The notes under the pieces: generated by a model
What the model was told of the DNA's origin: nothing
The model's database searches: none
The model's input: only the letters and a program-made list of their open reading frames with translations
Made by a program: the position numbers and the translations under genes
Shown: positions 1 to 7,467 of the stretch, in pieces
Layout of the letters: the number at the start of each line of letters is the position of its first letter
Numbering within the stretch: position 1 is the first letter of the stretch
Source: Rs1 sp036960485
GTDB taxonomy: Bacteria; Pseudomonadota; Gammaproteobacteria; Pseudomonadales; Balneatricaceae
DNA: 48,845 bases
Assembly (NCBI GenBank): GCA_036960485.1
Contig: JBALXS010000028.1
Coordinates: 1 to 48,845 of the forward strand
Reading direction: 5' to 3'

Positions 1-110
1 ACAAACATGAATGGTATAAAAATCAGCATATCGACAATGGCTGAGCCGAAGCGCTTACCAAAACCGGCATAAACTTTTTCATTTTTTATTTCAATGGGTA
101 AAAATTCCAT
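1..110 (-). CDS. RDD family membrane protein, N-terminal part (runs off the window)
   Basis: Only the first 36 residues are present; the gene continues beyond position 1. They carry the motif AGFGKRFGSAIVDMLIF, which matches the opening of RDD-domain membrane proteins: an invariant Arg, then a Ser-Ala-Ile-Val-Asp stretch leading into the first transmembrane helix. RDD proteins are small inner-membrane proteins of mostly unknown role; some have been linked to ion or small-molecule transport. The ATG at 110 is preceded by a strong ribosome site (AGGAGAAGT). A 44-bp near-palindrome lies just upstream. The family assignment rests on a short piece, so it is likely but not certain. Confidence 0.75.
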   Translation of the reverse strand, partial: MEFLPIEIKNEKVYAGFGKRFGSAIVDMLIFIPFMF

Positions 111-138
111 TACTTCTCCTTTACTCAGAACAGCTTAT

Positions 139-182
139 TAGGCGGAACAGTTCCGTGTTTAAACATGGAACTGTTCCGCCTA
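139..182. repeat. 44-bp near-perfect palindrome upstream of the RDD gene
   Basis: Two 22-bp arms meet at GTTTAAAC and differ at only one position (G155 opposite T166, a G-U wobble if the plus strand is transcribed). The core of each arm is AGGCGGAACAGTTCC. It starts 29 bp upstream of the RDD start codon. It could be an operator, a 5'-leader hairpin of the RDD mRNA, or a terminator for plus-strand transcription, since T-rich sequence follows on that side. Confidence 0.7.
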
Positions 183-700
183 TCATGTTTTTGATTTTAT
201 TCGTGAAGCTGACAATAACATTATGTTTCAATTACTCACGTCACTTCTTATACTGTGGTTGGTGTTGAAATGCGCAAGCATTGTGCTTAACAAACAGCAC
301 TTATTTATGAAATCACCGCTCCTTACACACATCCGCGAACATATGCTCGCCAGACATTACTTTATACGTCCTGTTGATAGCCATCTTTTTGGATAAAGCA
401 CTAACCAAAAAAGGTCAAAGTAAGTTGCTTTTATAATCGACAAACACAGATTAGTTAGTGATTTTTCTACAGTCGCTCACTGTAGATTACTCTACTACAA
501 ATCAATCACTTATAAACCTGTAACTAGTTATAGGTTTTGCTACTTGGCTGTTTATAAAGCCAAATAATTTGATATAGATCAAAATCATTAAAGCTGAGCA
601 ACAGCACGAGTGATCAATGGTTTTGGCCAAAGCGGAGACGTTGCTGTAAACCAGCTTACAAATGCAGTAGTCACACGGGGCTAAAGAGCCGTTTTGCTTG
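183..700. other. Gene-poor intergenic region with one FNR box
   Basis: No convincing gene is visible. A plus-strand frame at 223-396 could encode 57 residues with a hydrophobic N-terminus, but it lacks a ribosome site at proper distance and I do not call it. The notable element is the perfect FNR-type box at 569-582. A weak short hairpin (GGCT-AAAG-AGCC followed by GTTTTGC) lies near 679-695. Confidence 0.5.
569..582. promoter_or_regulatory. Perfect FNR/EtrA-type box
   Basis: The sequence TTGATATAGATCAA matches the FNR consensus TTGAT-N4-ATCAA at all ten defined positions and is fully symmetric. FNR-type regulators bind such sites under low oxygen. No obvious target gene starts nearby: the MFS gene converges on it with its 3' end at 701, and the RDD gene starts about 460 bp away on the minus strand. 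It may drive a short untranslated transcript or the RDD unit. Confidence 0.65.
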
Positions 701-1897
701 TTAACTATTCTTTAAAGCTGCTCTTTTATATAAACGGTAATAACAAAGCGCATGGTTGACCAAACTGATCACCAGCAGCACATACAGCATTGCTTGCATC
801 CCTGCCGATACTATCAATTGGCCAGCTATTAATGGGAAGCCAAATACTCCCACAAAATACGATAAGCTAAACAGCAGCAGTGATTGGCTGATGAAACGTG
901 TCGGTGCTTGGTTTGCTGCAAGACCATTGATGACTGAGTAAGTCAAACCATAACCGATGCCTAACACCACTGATGCCAGCACGTACCAATAAACATTCTC
1001 TGCCAGGAATAAAAACATCAGCAATGAAATACTCACGAGTGCCGTCAGTATCAGTAATGAGATAAGCGGATCTCGCTTGACGATAAAGCCAGACACAAAT
1101 AGCCGACAACTGATGACAGCGACGACAAAGCCAATGAAAAATAGCGAGTAATCGTGGCCAAGGCTTTGTGCATAGCTGCTTTGAAAACTCGATAATCCGC
1201 TGAAGATACAGGCGCCTAAGCCGACCATCAGTAGCGCATATCTCGCTGGTGATTTAACCACTTCAAGCACACTGGTGGCAGATATTCGACTTGAGCTAGC
1301 TTCAAAATTAAAAGAGCGCTCCAACACATGACGAATGTACATAAACAGCGCTGCGCCTAGCAAGCTAGCGACCCCTGCTCCTATAAACGCCTGCTCAAGT
1401 GAGGCTCCCAATACACTGGTCATACGCCCCAGTAATGGCCCTGTTCCGATACCAGTCATCATACAGCCGGACAATAGCGCAAAGTATTGTACTCGCTTGC
1501 TTGGCTCGATAATTGAAGAAAGGATAATAGGACCCAAGGTATAAAACACCCCCCAACCTATACCCAGAATAAAACCAAACAGCATCATTAACGTGATAGA
1601 GCCGCCACTAAAGGCAAAGCCAAAGCTGGCAATAGCTAATAGCACACTAGATAGCACAACTGCCAAATTTGCCCCTAAATAGTCAGTTAGGTGACCACAT
1701 AACACCACAAACAACACAGTACTTATGGTCGCGCTTGATATAACTAATCCAGCAACCGCCGCATCTCCACCGCTTTGCTCCACCAGCATAGGGATAAGAA
1801 ACGTTACTCCATAGGCTATCGCTAAAAAATAGCCTCCTAAACAGAACAGACTAAAAATAGAACCTGTTACATATTTCACAGATGATTGAGTAGACAT
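701..1897 (-). CDS. MFS transporter
   Basis: This 398-residue protein has about twelve hydrophobic segments and the major facilitator layout of two six-helix halves. Between helices 2 and 3 it has GHLTDYLGANLAVVLSS, a version of the MFS loop motif GxxxD-(R/K)-xG-R. A second weaker copy is expected in the middle loop. The substrate cannot be read from the sequence; members of this size are often drug or small-metabolite exporters. The ATG at 1897 follows AGGATTC at suitable spacing. The gene stands alone, with 800 bp upstream and a gene-poor region downstream. Confidence 0.85.
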   Translation of the reverse strand: MSTQSSVKYVTGSIFSLFCLGGYFLAIAYGVTFLIPMLVEQSGGDAAVAGLVISSATISTVLFVVLCGHLTDYLGANLAVVLSSVLLAIASFGFAFSGGSITLMMLFGFILGIGWGVFYTLGPIILSSIIEPSKRVQYFALLSGCMMTGIGTGPLLGRMTSVLGASLEQAFIGAGVASLLGAALFMYIRHVLERSFNFEASSSRISATSVLEVVKSPARYALLMVGLGACIFSGLSSFQSSYAQSLGHDYSLFFIGFVVAVISCRLFVSGFIVKRDPLISLLILTALVSISLLMFLFLAENVYWYVLASVVLGIGYGLTYSVINGLAANQAPTRFISQSLLLFSLSYFVGVFGFPLIAGQLIVSAGMQAMLYVLLVISLVNHALCYYRLYKRAALKNS

Positions 1898-2697
1898 TAA
1901 ATGAATCCTAGAAAATTAATTAGCGTTTGCCAAGGAACATGCGCAGAAAACTATAGCTAGAAAATTATGCAGCGCCGATAAACAAATATCATAAAAAACA
2001 CAGCTATTCAATGATTTAGCAGATGACACCTCTATGCATAAGCTTTCTGTGTGTCAATTCTCTGCGTAGCAATATGCGCACGTTAGAAACCACAGAACCT
2101 TCCCATGCAACACTTAAGCAAGATAGCCGCTATAAAAGAGTCTCGATAATAGCAGCTATAAACTCTATCACCGCGTCGATACTACGAAACAGTTCAAAAG
2201 TGGGCGCCAGTTCATAGCATGCATAAGTTTTATAGTTAAACATTATGTCAGTGGTGAACATTGCCATATACGCAGTGTAAATGAACGCGGGAACAACCAT
2301 CTGAGTTCATTGTTAATAGATAGCGCTGCAGCTGCCATCAATGGGAAGAGAGAGAGGTAAATGTAAAAGGTAAATTCTCTGTTGAATCAAACAATTACTC
2401 CACATAAAACACCAAAACAGTCATTGGCGCAGCCCTATCGATGTGAGGCATGCGCTGATAACCGAAGTGTTGCCGATCAGGCAAATGCCTTGCTATCAGC
2501 GATCTGCCCAGCACGCTTTAATCGCCGATACTTTCTACCCCTTAATTAAACAAGCATCCGCTAACAATAGAGCTAGCGCAACTTGAAGTAACGCCGAATA
2601 AAAGCTAAGTTGTATCAACATAAAAAATCAATTTTAAACCTGCAATACAAGTTTTCTTGAAAAAACTTAGAAAAAAAATTGAAGGAACCCTGAGTCA
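1898..2697. other. 800-bp intergenic region
   Basis: This region lies between the MFS gene and the DUF2889 gene, which are transcribed divergently. It contains one coding-like minus-strand frame (2130-2300, listed separately). The opposite-strand frame at 2023-2217 lacks a ribosome site and looks like its shadow. Nothing else in it resembles a gene, tRNA or known RNA. Confidence 0.4.
2130..2300 (-). CDS. Possible small hypothetical protein (56 aa)
   Basis: A minus-strand frame from an ATG at 2300 encodes 56 residues with protein-like composition: MVVPAFIYTAYMAMF at the start, then a stretch ending IDAVIEFIAAIIETLL. There is no strong ribosome site before the ATG and I recognise no family. 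It could be a genuine small protein that is membrane-associated or amphipathic, or the remnant of a longer gene. The call rests only on composition, so confidence is low. Confidence 0.25.
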   Translation of the reverse strand: MVVPAFIYTAYMAMFTTDIMFNYKTYACYELAPTFELFRSIDAVIEFIAAIIETLL

Positions 2698-3288
2698 ATG
2701 CCATTAAAAACCGCAGTAGCACGTAAATTAGCGCACACTCGCACTGTCACTTGCACAGCTTATGAACGCACTGATGGCCTTTGGGATATAGAGGGAAGAT
2801 TGTTAGATATTAAACCTTTTGCTTGGATCAACAAAGATCGTGACGGCTGTATAGCAGCTGGTGAGCCGCTGCATGATATGGCAATTCGCTTAACGATAGA
2901 TCTCGACTTCTTAATTCATGATGTGGATGCCGTTATCGACTATGCACCGCAACACGTTTGCTCAGAAATTAGTGGCTCGTATAAAAAGCTAATCGGCCAA
3001 CGAATCGGCCCTGGCTGGGCTAAATTAACTAAATCTCTGTTTGGTAATATTTCAGGTTGTACGCATTTAAGAGAGCTATTGGGGCCTGTTGCCTCCACTT
3101 CATATCAAGCATTGGTAAAACCTAGATTTATTAGAGAGCAAGCTAAACAAGGGAAGCAGTTAGGAGACGATGCACTGATATTCGGCAGCCCAGAAGTTGT
3201 TAACACTTGTCATGCTTGGGGAGCTTCAAGAGCCGCAGTGAAAGAGTTTTGGCCTGAGTATTATGTGCCGAAAAACCACACGAGCTAA
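2698..3288 (+). CDS. DUF2889 domain-containing protein
   Basis: The 196-residue protein matches the DUF2889 family: the N-terminal HTRTVTCTAYERTDGLWDIE, a central LDFLIHDVDAVIDYAPQHVC, and GCTHLRELLGPV with a conserved Cys-Thr-His near residue 120. The family has no established biochemical function. Members often sit alone or near catabolic genes. There is no signal peptide or transmembrane segment, so it is probably cytoplasmic. The ATG at 2698 follows GAAGGAACC about 9 nt upstream. It is monocistronic here, with about 210 bp of empty sequence downstream. Confidence 0.85.
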   Translation: MPLKTAVARKLAHTRTVTCTAYERTDGLWDIEGRLLDIKPFAWINKDRDGCIAAGEPLHDMAIRLTIDLDFLIHDVDAVIDYAPQHVCSEISGSYKKLIGQRIGPGWAKLTKSLFGNISGCTHLRELLGPVASTSYQALVKPRFIREQAKQGKQLGDDALIFGSPEVVNTCHAWGASRAAVKEFWPEYYVPKNHTS

Positions 3289-3501
3289 CAAAATTTCTTT
3301 AAAAAGGAGATAAAAGAAGCCGTATATATGTCAAGGTACTGTTTAGTTGCCAGTGATTGATTCGTTGGCAAAAGTACACAAGTACTTTAAGTTGTGCAAC
3401 AACACCACCCTTTAATTTGACGATAATAGGCTTCCATTTTTATTCCCTAAATCAAACTATTCCTCAAAAAACACAGCCGCCGGGCACTTAAATTAACGGT
3501 G

Positions 3502-4278
3502 TCACTCAATATCGCAAATTAACCCTTCAGCTAACCAGTTCTGTAACCAACCAATCACGATCGACGCTAGCTCTGCATCAGGCATCTGTTGTTCAACCAA
3601 CACTTGGCAAATTTCTGAGAAATTCAAACCATCAACCGCTGCTGATAATGCGCAAGCTTCGTCAATTGATAAGGTTCTATATTGAGTAGTTAGCGCTTTG
3701 CGCCACACTAGCATCTTTTGGCTATTTTGAGAGTGCTCTAGTTCAGGGAATGGTTGTTCTTCTCTGCCCGCTCGCCAGAAACTTAAAACATTCCAATCGT
3801 GTGTAACTACTTGCAATGAAGGGTGAAACTTAAAGCGCAACGTTGGCCAATTTTCTGGCGTAACACTGGCTATTTTCTCTAGTGCTAGCATAGTGACATC
3901 AGCACTGTTAAAAGCATCGACAAATGCCCACTCTAAGCGCGCTAACTGGGCTAGCATGTTGGCGTGCTCACCTTCTTGTTCACTTAAAAACTGCGCGAAA
4001 TCTTGCCCAAACCAGCGCAAACTAAAATAGCGCGAAGGTTTAGCGATAATATAAGCTTTAGCTAATACGGAAAACTCCTCATCGCCTAACACCATCCACA
4101 GTACTTTATAGTCCGTCGCTAATACTTCGGTTAAACGCGCGAAATAACCAGTTTCATAAATGGAAACGCGCTGAGCTGGGGTAATTTGCCCACCGCTTTG
4201 AATATGTGTCAAAACATTGCTATCGCCTTGCAACAGTTGGCGGTGAAACTGCGCTTGGATTCGTGCTAAAGAGCTCAT
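3502..4278 (-). CDS. bufC: BufC: DUF2063 partner of the MNIO enzyme
   Basis: The 258-residue protein carries the DUF2063 N-terminal domain: an early ARIQAQFHRQLL helix, SIYETGYFARLTEVLATDY, and a LGDEEFSVLAKAYI segment. In bufferin and related RiPP systems, the DUF2063 protein is thought to help the DUF692 enzyme recognise its peptide substrate. Here it is the last gene of the bufA-bufB-bufC operon. Its ATG overlaps the bufB stop by 4 bp (ATGA-type coupling), which ties its expression to bufB. No membrane segments are seen. Family and context agree well. Confidence 0.88.
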   Translation of the reverse strand: MSSLARIQAQFHRQLLQGDSNVLTHIQSGGQITPAQRVSIYETGYFARLTEVLATDYKVLWMVLGDEEFSVLAKAYIIAKPSRYFSLRWFGQDFAQFLSEQEGEHANMLAQLARLEWAFVDAFNSADVTMLALEKIASVTPENWPTLRFKFHPSLQVVTHDWNVLSFWRAGREEQPFPELEHSQNSQKMLVWRKALTTQYRTLSIDEACALSAAVDGLNFSEICQVLVEQQMPDAELASIVIGWLQNWLAEGLICDIE

Positions 4279-5117
4279 GCAGCCACCAACAATGTATCTT
4301 TAGCGATACGCCTTAAATGCGCTAACTCAGCCATTAACTCAGAAAAAGCTGGCATATTATCATCGCGCTCAATCATCGCAGGCACGGCACCAAAACGTTC
4401 AAAAACTTTAACCGCTAGATCCCACACTGGATCTGGCACGGGTTGATCATGGGTATCAACAACATAACTACCATAATCCGTGTGACCCGCTAAATGCAGT
4501 TGTCGCACGGCACTTATCGGCAGCGCACTAATATAATCTAGTGGGTCAAAACCATGGTTACGGGCACTGACATATACATTATTCACATCTAATAACAAAT
4601 GACAGTCAGCAGCCTTAGTAACCTCGCCAATAAAATCCCACTCTGTCATTTCATCTTCACGATAAGTGACATAGCTAGAAACATTTTCAATAACTAATTG
4701 GCGGCCTAAAAAATCTTGCACTTCGCGAATACGTGCCGCCACATGATTGATCGCTTCACGGGTATAAGGTAATGGCATTAAATCGTGCAAATTAACTTGG
4801 TTTTGCCCTGTCCAGCATAAATGATCTGAAATCCACTGTGGCTCAACTCTCTCCGCCAGTGCTTTTAATTGCTTTAAGTAAGTGTAATCTAAAGGGTCAG
4901 TACTGCCGATAGACATAGAAACACCGTGCATCACCATTGGGTAATCTGCCCGAATTTTATCGAGGAAGTAAAGCGGCTTTCCACCATCCACCAAGTAATT
5001 TTCAGTAAGTATTTCAAACCAATCAACAGCGGGCTTTTCATCGATAATCTGCTGATAGTAATCAGAGCGTAGCCCAAGGCCAAAACCTAAAAAATTTTCA
5101 TCGAGCAATTTATTCAA
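4275..5117 (-). CDS. bufB: BufB: MNIO (DUF692) peptide-modifying enzyme
   Basis: This 280-residue protein is a DUF692/MNIO family TIM-barrel enzyme with multinuclear non-haem iron. Visible family landmarks are LGFGLGLR at the start, EILTENYL, MHGVSMSIG, DHLCWTG, IENVSSY, LLDVNNVYV, HLAGH, DTHDQPV and IERDDNMP; their His, Asp and Glu residues form the iron site in characterised homologues. MNIO enzymes oxidise cysteines in a precursor peptide, to thiooxazole-type rings in bufferins. The start is a TTG at 5117, supported by AAAGGAATC just upstream; no ATG is available near the conserved N-terminus. BufA lies upstream and BufC overlaps downstream. Confidence 0.93.
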   Translation of the reverse strand: MNKLLDENFLGFGLGLRSDYYQQIIDEKPAVDWFEILTENYLVDGGKPLYFLDKIRADYPMVMHGVSMSIGSTDPLDYTYLKQLKALAERVEPQWISDHLCWTGQNQVNLHDLMPLPYTREAINHVAARIREVQDFLGRQLVIENVSSYVTYREDEMTEWDFIGEVTKAADCHLLLDVNNVYVSARNHGFDPLDYISALPISAVRQLHLAGHTDYGSYVVDTHDQPVPDPVWDLAVKVFERFGAVPAMIERDDNMPAFSELMAELAHLRRIAKDTLLVAA

Positions 5118-5218
5118 AATGATTCCTTTAGTGTGTAGCTGCTGGCGTTATACCGATAAACCCTAAACTCTCAATACATAAGGCATATTGCTATAACACT
5201 ATTTTAAAGATAATTAAT

Positions 5219-5297
5219 GGCGATTTAACTTAAAGAGGCCTCTTTAGAGAAGTGGCAACATTTGGGGAATAGTTGCTACTTCCTAAGTTAAATCGCC
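5219..5297. repeat. Branched inverted-repeat structure between bufA and bufB
   Basis: Outer arms of 14 bp (GGCGATTTAACTTA at 5219-5232 and its exact complement at 5284-5297) enclose two further foldbacks. One is the 14-bp palindrome AAAGAGGCCTCTTT (5232-5245). The other is a 10-bp hairpin with one mismatch (arms near 5250-5259 and 5273-5282). The whole could fold as a three-way junction. It sits right after the bufA stop, inside the bufA-bufB spacer. It could be a stabilising or attenuating element that sets bufA high and bufBC low, or a miniature repeat element. Confidence 0.7.
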
Positions 5298-5314
5298 GAC
5301 AACTTAGGCGCTAA

Positions 5315-5578
5315 TTACTCGCCAATAGTTCCGCCGATATCACCACAAGCTTTCTTGCTAACAGCAACAAAACCTAAACCTTTACATGAACCTTGACCTG
5401 CACAAGCGTTCTCTGCAGATTTACAATCGTTGTGACCTTTACATGTATTCACGCCGTAGCAATGTACAATTTCAGTAGCCGAAGTTTCAGCAGCAGTGGC
5501 TGTTGTAACAGCACCCATTGAGAAAAGGCTTGCAGCTGCAATCGCTAAAGTTGTACCAACAGTTTTGTTTATAGACAT
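5315..5578 (-). CDS. bufA: BufA: bufferin precursor peptide (BufA2 type)
   Basis: This 87-residue secreted peptide has an N-terminal signal (residues 1-30, ending TATAA). Six cysteines follow, at 40, 46, 52, 59, 65 and 78, in a CYGVNTCKGHNDCK...CAGQGSCKG arrangement typical of BufA2-type bufferins. In characterised systems an MNIO enzyme modifies core cysteines and the exported peptide binds copper in the periplasm. The ATG at 5578 follows GGAGTAATAAA. It is the first gene of the operon and is separated from bufB by about 200 bp containing a structured element. Copper as the ligand here is inferred from the family. Confidence 0.92.
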   Translation of the reverse strand: MSINKTVGTTLAIAAASLFSMGAVTTATAAETSATEIVHCYGVNTCKGHNDCKSAENACAGQGSCKGLGFVAVSKKACGDIGGTIGE

Positions 5579-6245
5579 TTTATTACTCCAAAAATATTAG
5601 TTTGGCTTGGGGACAGGCTGCCAGTTATTAAAAAACTCACTCGCCATAGCCAAACAAAAAATCATGCTTACTTATTGTTCTCAGCATGTCTCACCAGCGC
5701 AGCGTTTATACCATTATTAACAATAGATAAATGCGCTGGTTGAAATTATATACGCTCGCAAATTAAGCCTAGATTCAACAAACTGAAATTTAAACTGCAT
5801 TCAATTCATCTTCTATACATAGGAAAGAAAAATAAAAGATAAAATAAAGGACTGCCAGATAGCTACCAAATAGTTACTAGATAGTTACCAAATTAGTTAA
5901 CAAATAGTTAAGCGAGAATTATAAACTCAGCCCAAACCATCAGGTTCATCGGCCTTTTTCTAGTCGAGGATAATGATGAGTAAGATGTTTAATTGCTAAT
6001 ACAAAGAACAACCTAGTACACATCTTTAATCCCTTAATCCTCCCTAACCCAAGCTTTTGTGCATAGCTTTTGTAGCCTATGTTTACAGCCCAGCACTATG
6101 CTAAATTGATGGTTAGCTTTCGCCTGCATGGCTTCACGCCAATACATTTCATCAATAGCTAAACACCCCAAATTGACAACAATTAGACGTTAATCGCGCC
6201 GCGTTTATCTTCTTCGAAATAAGGTACATGCTACTAAAACCACCT
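5579..6245. other. 667-bp intergenic region upstream of bufA
   Basis: This stretch should hold the bufA promoter. It contains a degenerate run of short repeats at 5857-5912. A minus-strand open frame at 6034-6147 (37 codons from an ATG) encodes MYWREAMQAKANHQF... and ends CTKAWVRED. It has no ribosome site, so I regard it as a possible gene remnant rather than a gene. No RNA gene is recognised. Confidence 0.4.
5857..5912. repeat. Degenerate short tandem repeat (ATAGTTAC-like units)
   Basis: About five units of 10-12 bp share the core ATAG(T/C)TA followed by C or A: near 5859, 5870, 5881, 5893 and 5904. They lie about 280-330 bp upstream of bufA. Clustered near-copies at about one helical turn could be a multi-site binding region, or simple slippage in AT-rich DNA. 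Confidence 0.5.
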
Positions 6246-7364
6246 TTATTTCATGTCTAGCCCTTGCATCCAAAATCCACTTAACTGCGCGGCAGAAGTA
6301 CTTGAAACAGCAGGCTGAGGCTCACGATCATCGGCGAAAATCCTCTGTGCTAGCTGTCTCCCTGTAATTTGAGCCGCGGTAGCTTTAGCGATACGCTGTT
6401 GATAAAAATCTGTCAGAATATTTTCTAACTGATCATTTTTTTGCAAACGCTGGGCAAGGTGCCAAGCATCTTCCAACGCCTGACACGCCCCTTGCCCAGA
6501 AGTCGGTAAAGGTGCATGAGCGGCATCTCCAATAATTAAAACATTGTCTTGATGCCAATAGGGTAGCGGATCAAGATCATGCACAAAGATACGATTGAGC
6601 GACGTATTTTCAGAGCATTTTAGTACATTGCGTACTGGATCAGGCCAGTTCAGAAAACGCTGATGCATCTCTTCGTACCAAGCGGATATAGGTCGCTGTT
6701 TATCCATTTTAGTGCGCCATCCACCAGCCCAAAAACATAAACCTGCTTTAACGGGAACAATTCCAAAGCGCTCACCGTGGCCGCGAAAATCATGAATAGT
6801 GTTATCTAAAATACCCTCATCCAGCTGACTAATGCCTATAATATTAATGAAACCCTGATAACAGGGGCTCACCTTTTTTGCGTATAAAGCTTGGCGTACT
6901 GCTGAGTTCATTCGCCCATCGGCGCCTACCACCAGATCAAACTCTTGCTTTAATCTGCCAATATCCCGTGCGGTCATTGGGCAATTAAAGTGTATCTCTA
7001 CTCCCAAACTGCCTAACGCCTTGGCCAGTATGCTCATAAGGTCCCGACGCAAAATAGTGACACTGGGGAACCCACTAAGCCTGTTCACTTCTTCAATATC
7101 AAGTTCACCTTGTGGAACACCATATTGATCAAACTGGCGCATGCAACTAGGTGTACCGCCAATACCTTTTATCTCTTTTTCCAACCCCATCTGTTGCAGC
7201 ACAAAAATCGCATTTGGCCATAAGATAACACCGCCACCCACGGACGAGACTTTAGCCTCACGCTCATACAGGCTCACTTGAAAACCTTGCTTTGCGGCGA
7301 GTATCGCCAGTGCTATCCCGGCAACGCCTGCACCCACAATGGCCATTCGACTGGTGTTATTCAT
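6246..7364 (-). CDS. FAD-dependent monooxygenase (PHBH-type group A flavoprotein)
   Basis: This 372-residue enzyme has the three signatures of class A flavin monooxygenases. These are a GxGxxG dinucleotide fold at the N-terminus (VGAGVAGIALAILAAKQG), the DG motif (VVGADGRMNSAVRQ) and the GD motif with FAD ribityl contacts (IIGDAAHAPLPTSGQGACQA, about residues 276-295). Such enzymes hydroxylate or epoxidise aromatic or other planar substrates with NAD(P)H and O2. The substrate is unknown. The ATG at 7364 follows AGGTAGAG. A LysR gene is divergent 103 bp away, with a dyad in between, so LysR control is likely. Confidence 0.9.
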   Translation of the reverse strand: MNNTSRMAIVGAGVAGIALAILAAKQGFQVSLYEREAKVSSVGGGVILWPNAIFVLQQMGLEKEIKGIGGTPSCMRQFDQYGVPQGELDIEEVNRLSGFPSVTILRRDLMSILAKALGSLGVEIHFNCPMTARDIGRLKQEFDLVVGADGRMNSAVRQALYAKKVSPCYQGFINIIGISQLDEGILDNTIHDFRGHGERFGIVPVKAGLCFWAGGWRTKMDKQRPISAWYEEMHQRFLNWPDPVRNVLKCSENTSLNRIFVHDLDPLPYWHQDNVLIIGDAAHAPLPTSGQGACQALEDAWHLAQRLQKNDQLENILTDFYQQRIAKATAAQITGRQLAQRIFADDREPQPAVSSTSAAQLSGFWMQGLDMK

Positions 7365-7379
7365 AAACTCTACCTCGTT

Positions 7380-7402
7380 TAATAATTCGATAGAGATTAT
7401 TA
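7380..7402. promoter_or_regulatory. Probable LysR operator (7-9-7 dyad)
   Basis: TAATAAT, a 9-bp spacer and ATTATTA form a perfect inverted repeat centred in the 103-bp divergent region between the FAD monooxygenase and its LysR gene. This is the size a LysR dimer contacts. A second pair of arms, AAACCA and TGGTTT, lies closer to the LysR start (about 7405-7441). Confidence 0.55.
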
Positions 7403-7467
7403 CAAAACCATTGTTCAGGATAAATAGGTTATCATTGGTTTATTAATCCCATTTTGTGAGCGAATAA

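Noticed and set aside
223..396. 57-codon plus-strand frame with a hydrophobic start
   Set aside because: No ribosome site at proper distance and the second half does not look like a folded protein; no support beyond the open frame.
2023..2217. 64-codon plus-strand frame
   Set aside because: Antisense to a more protein-like minus-strand frame and without a ribosome site.
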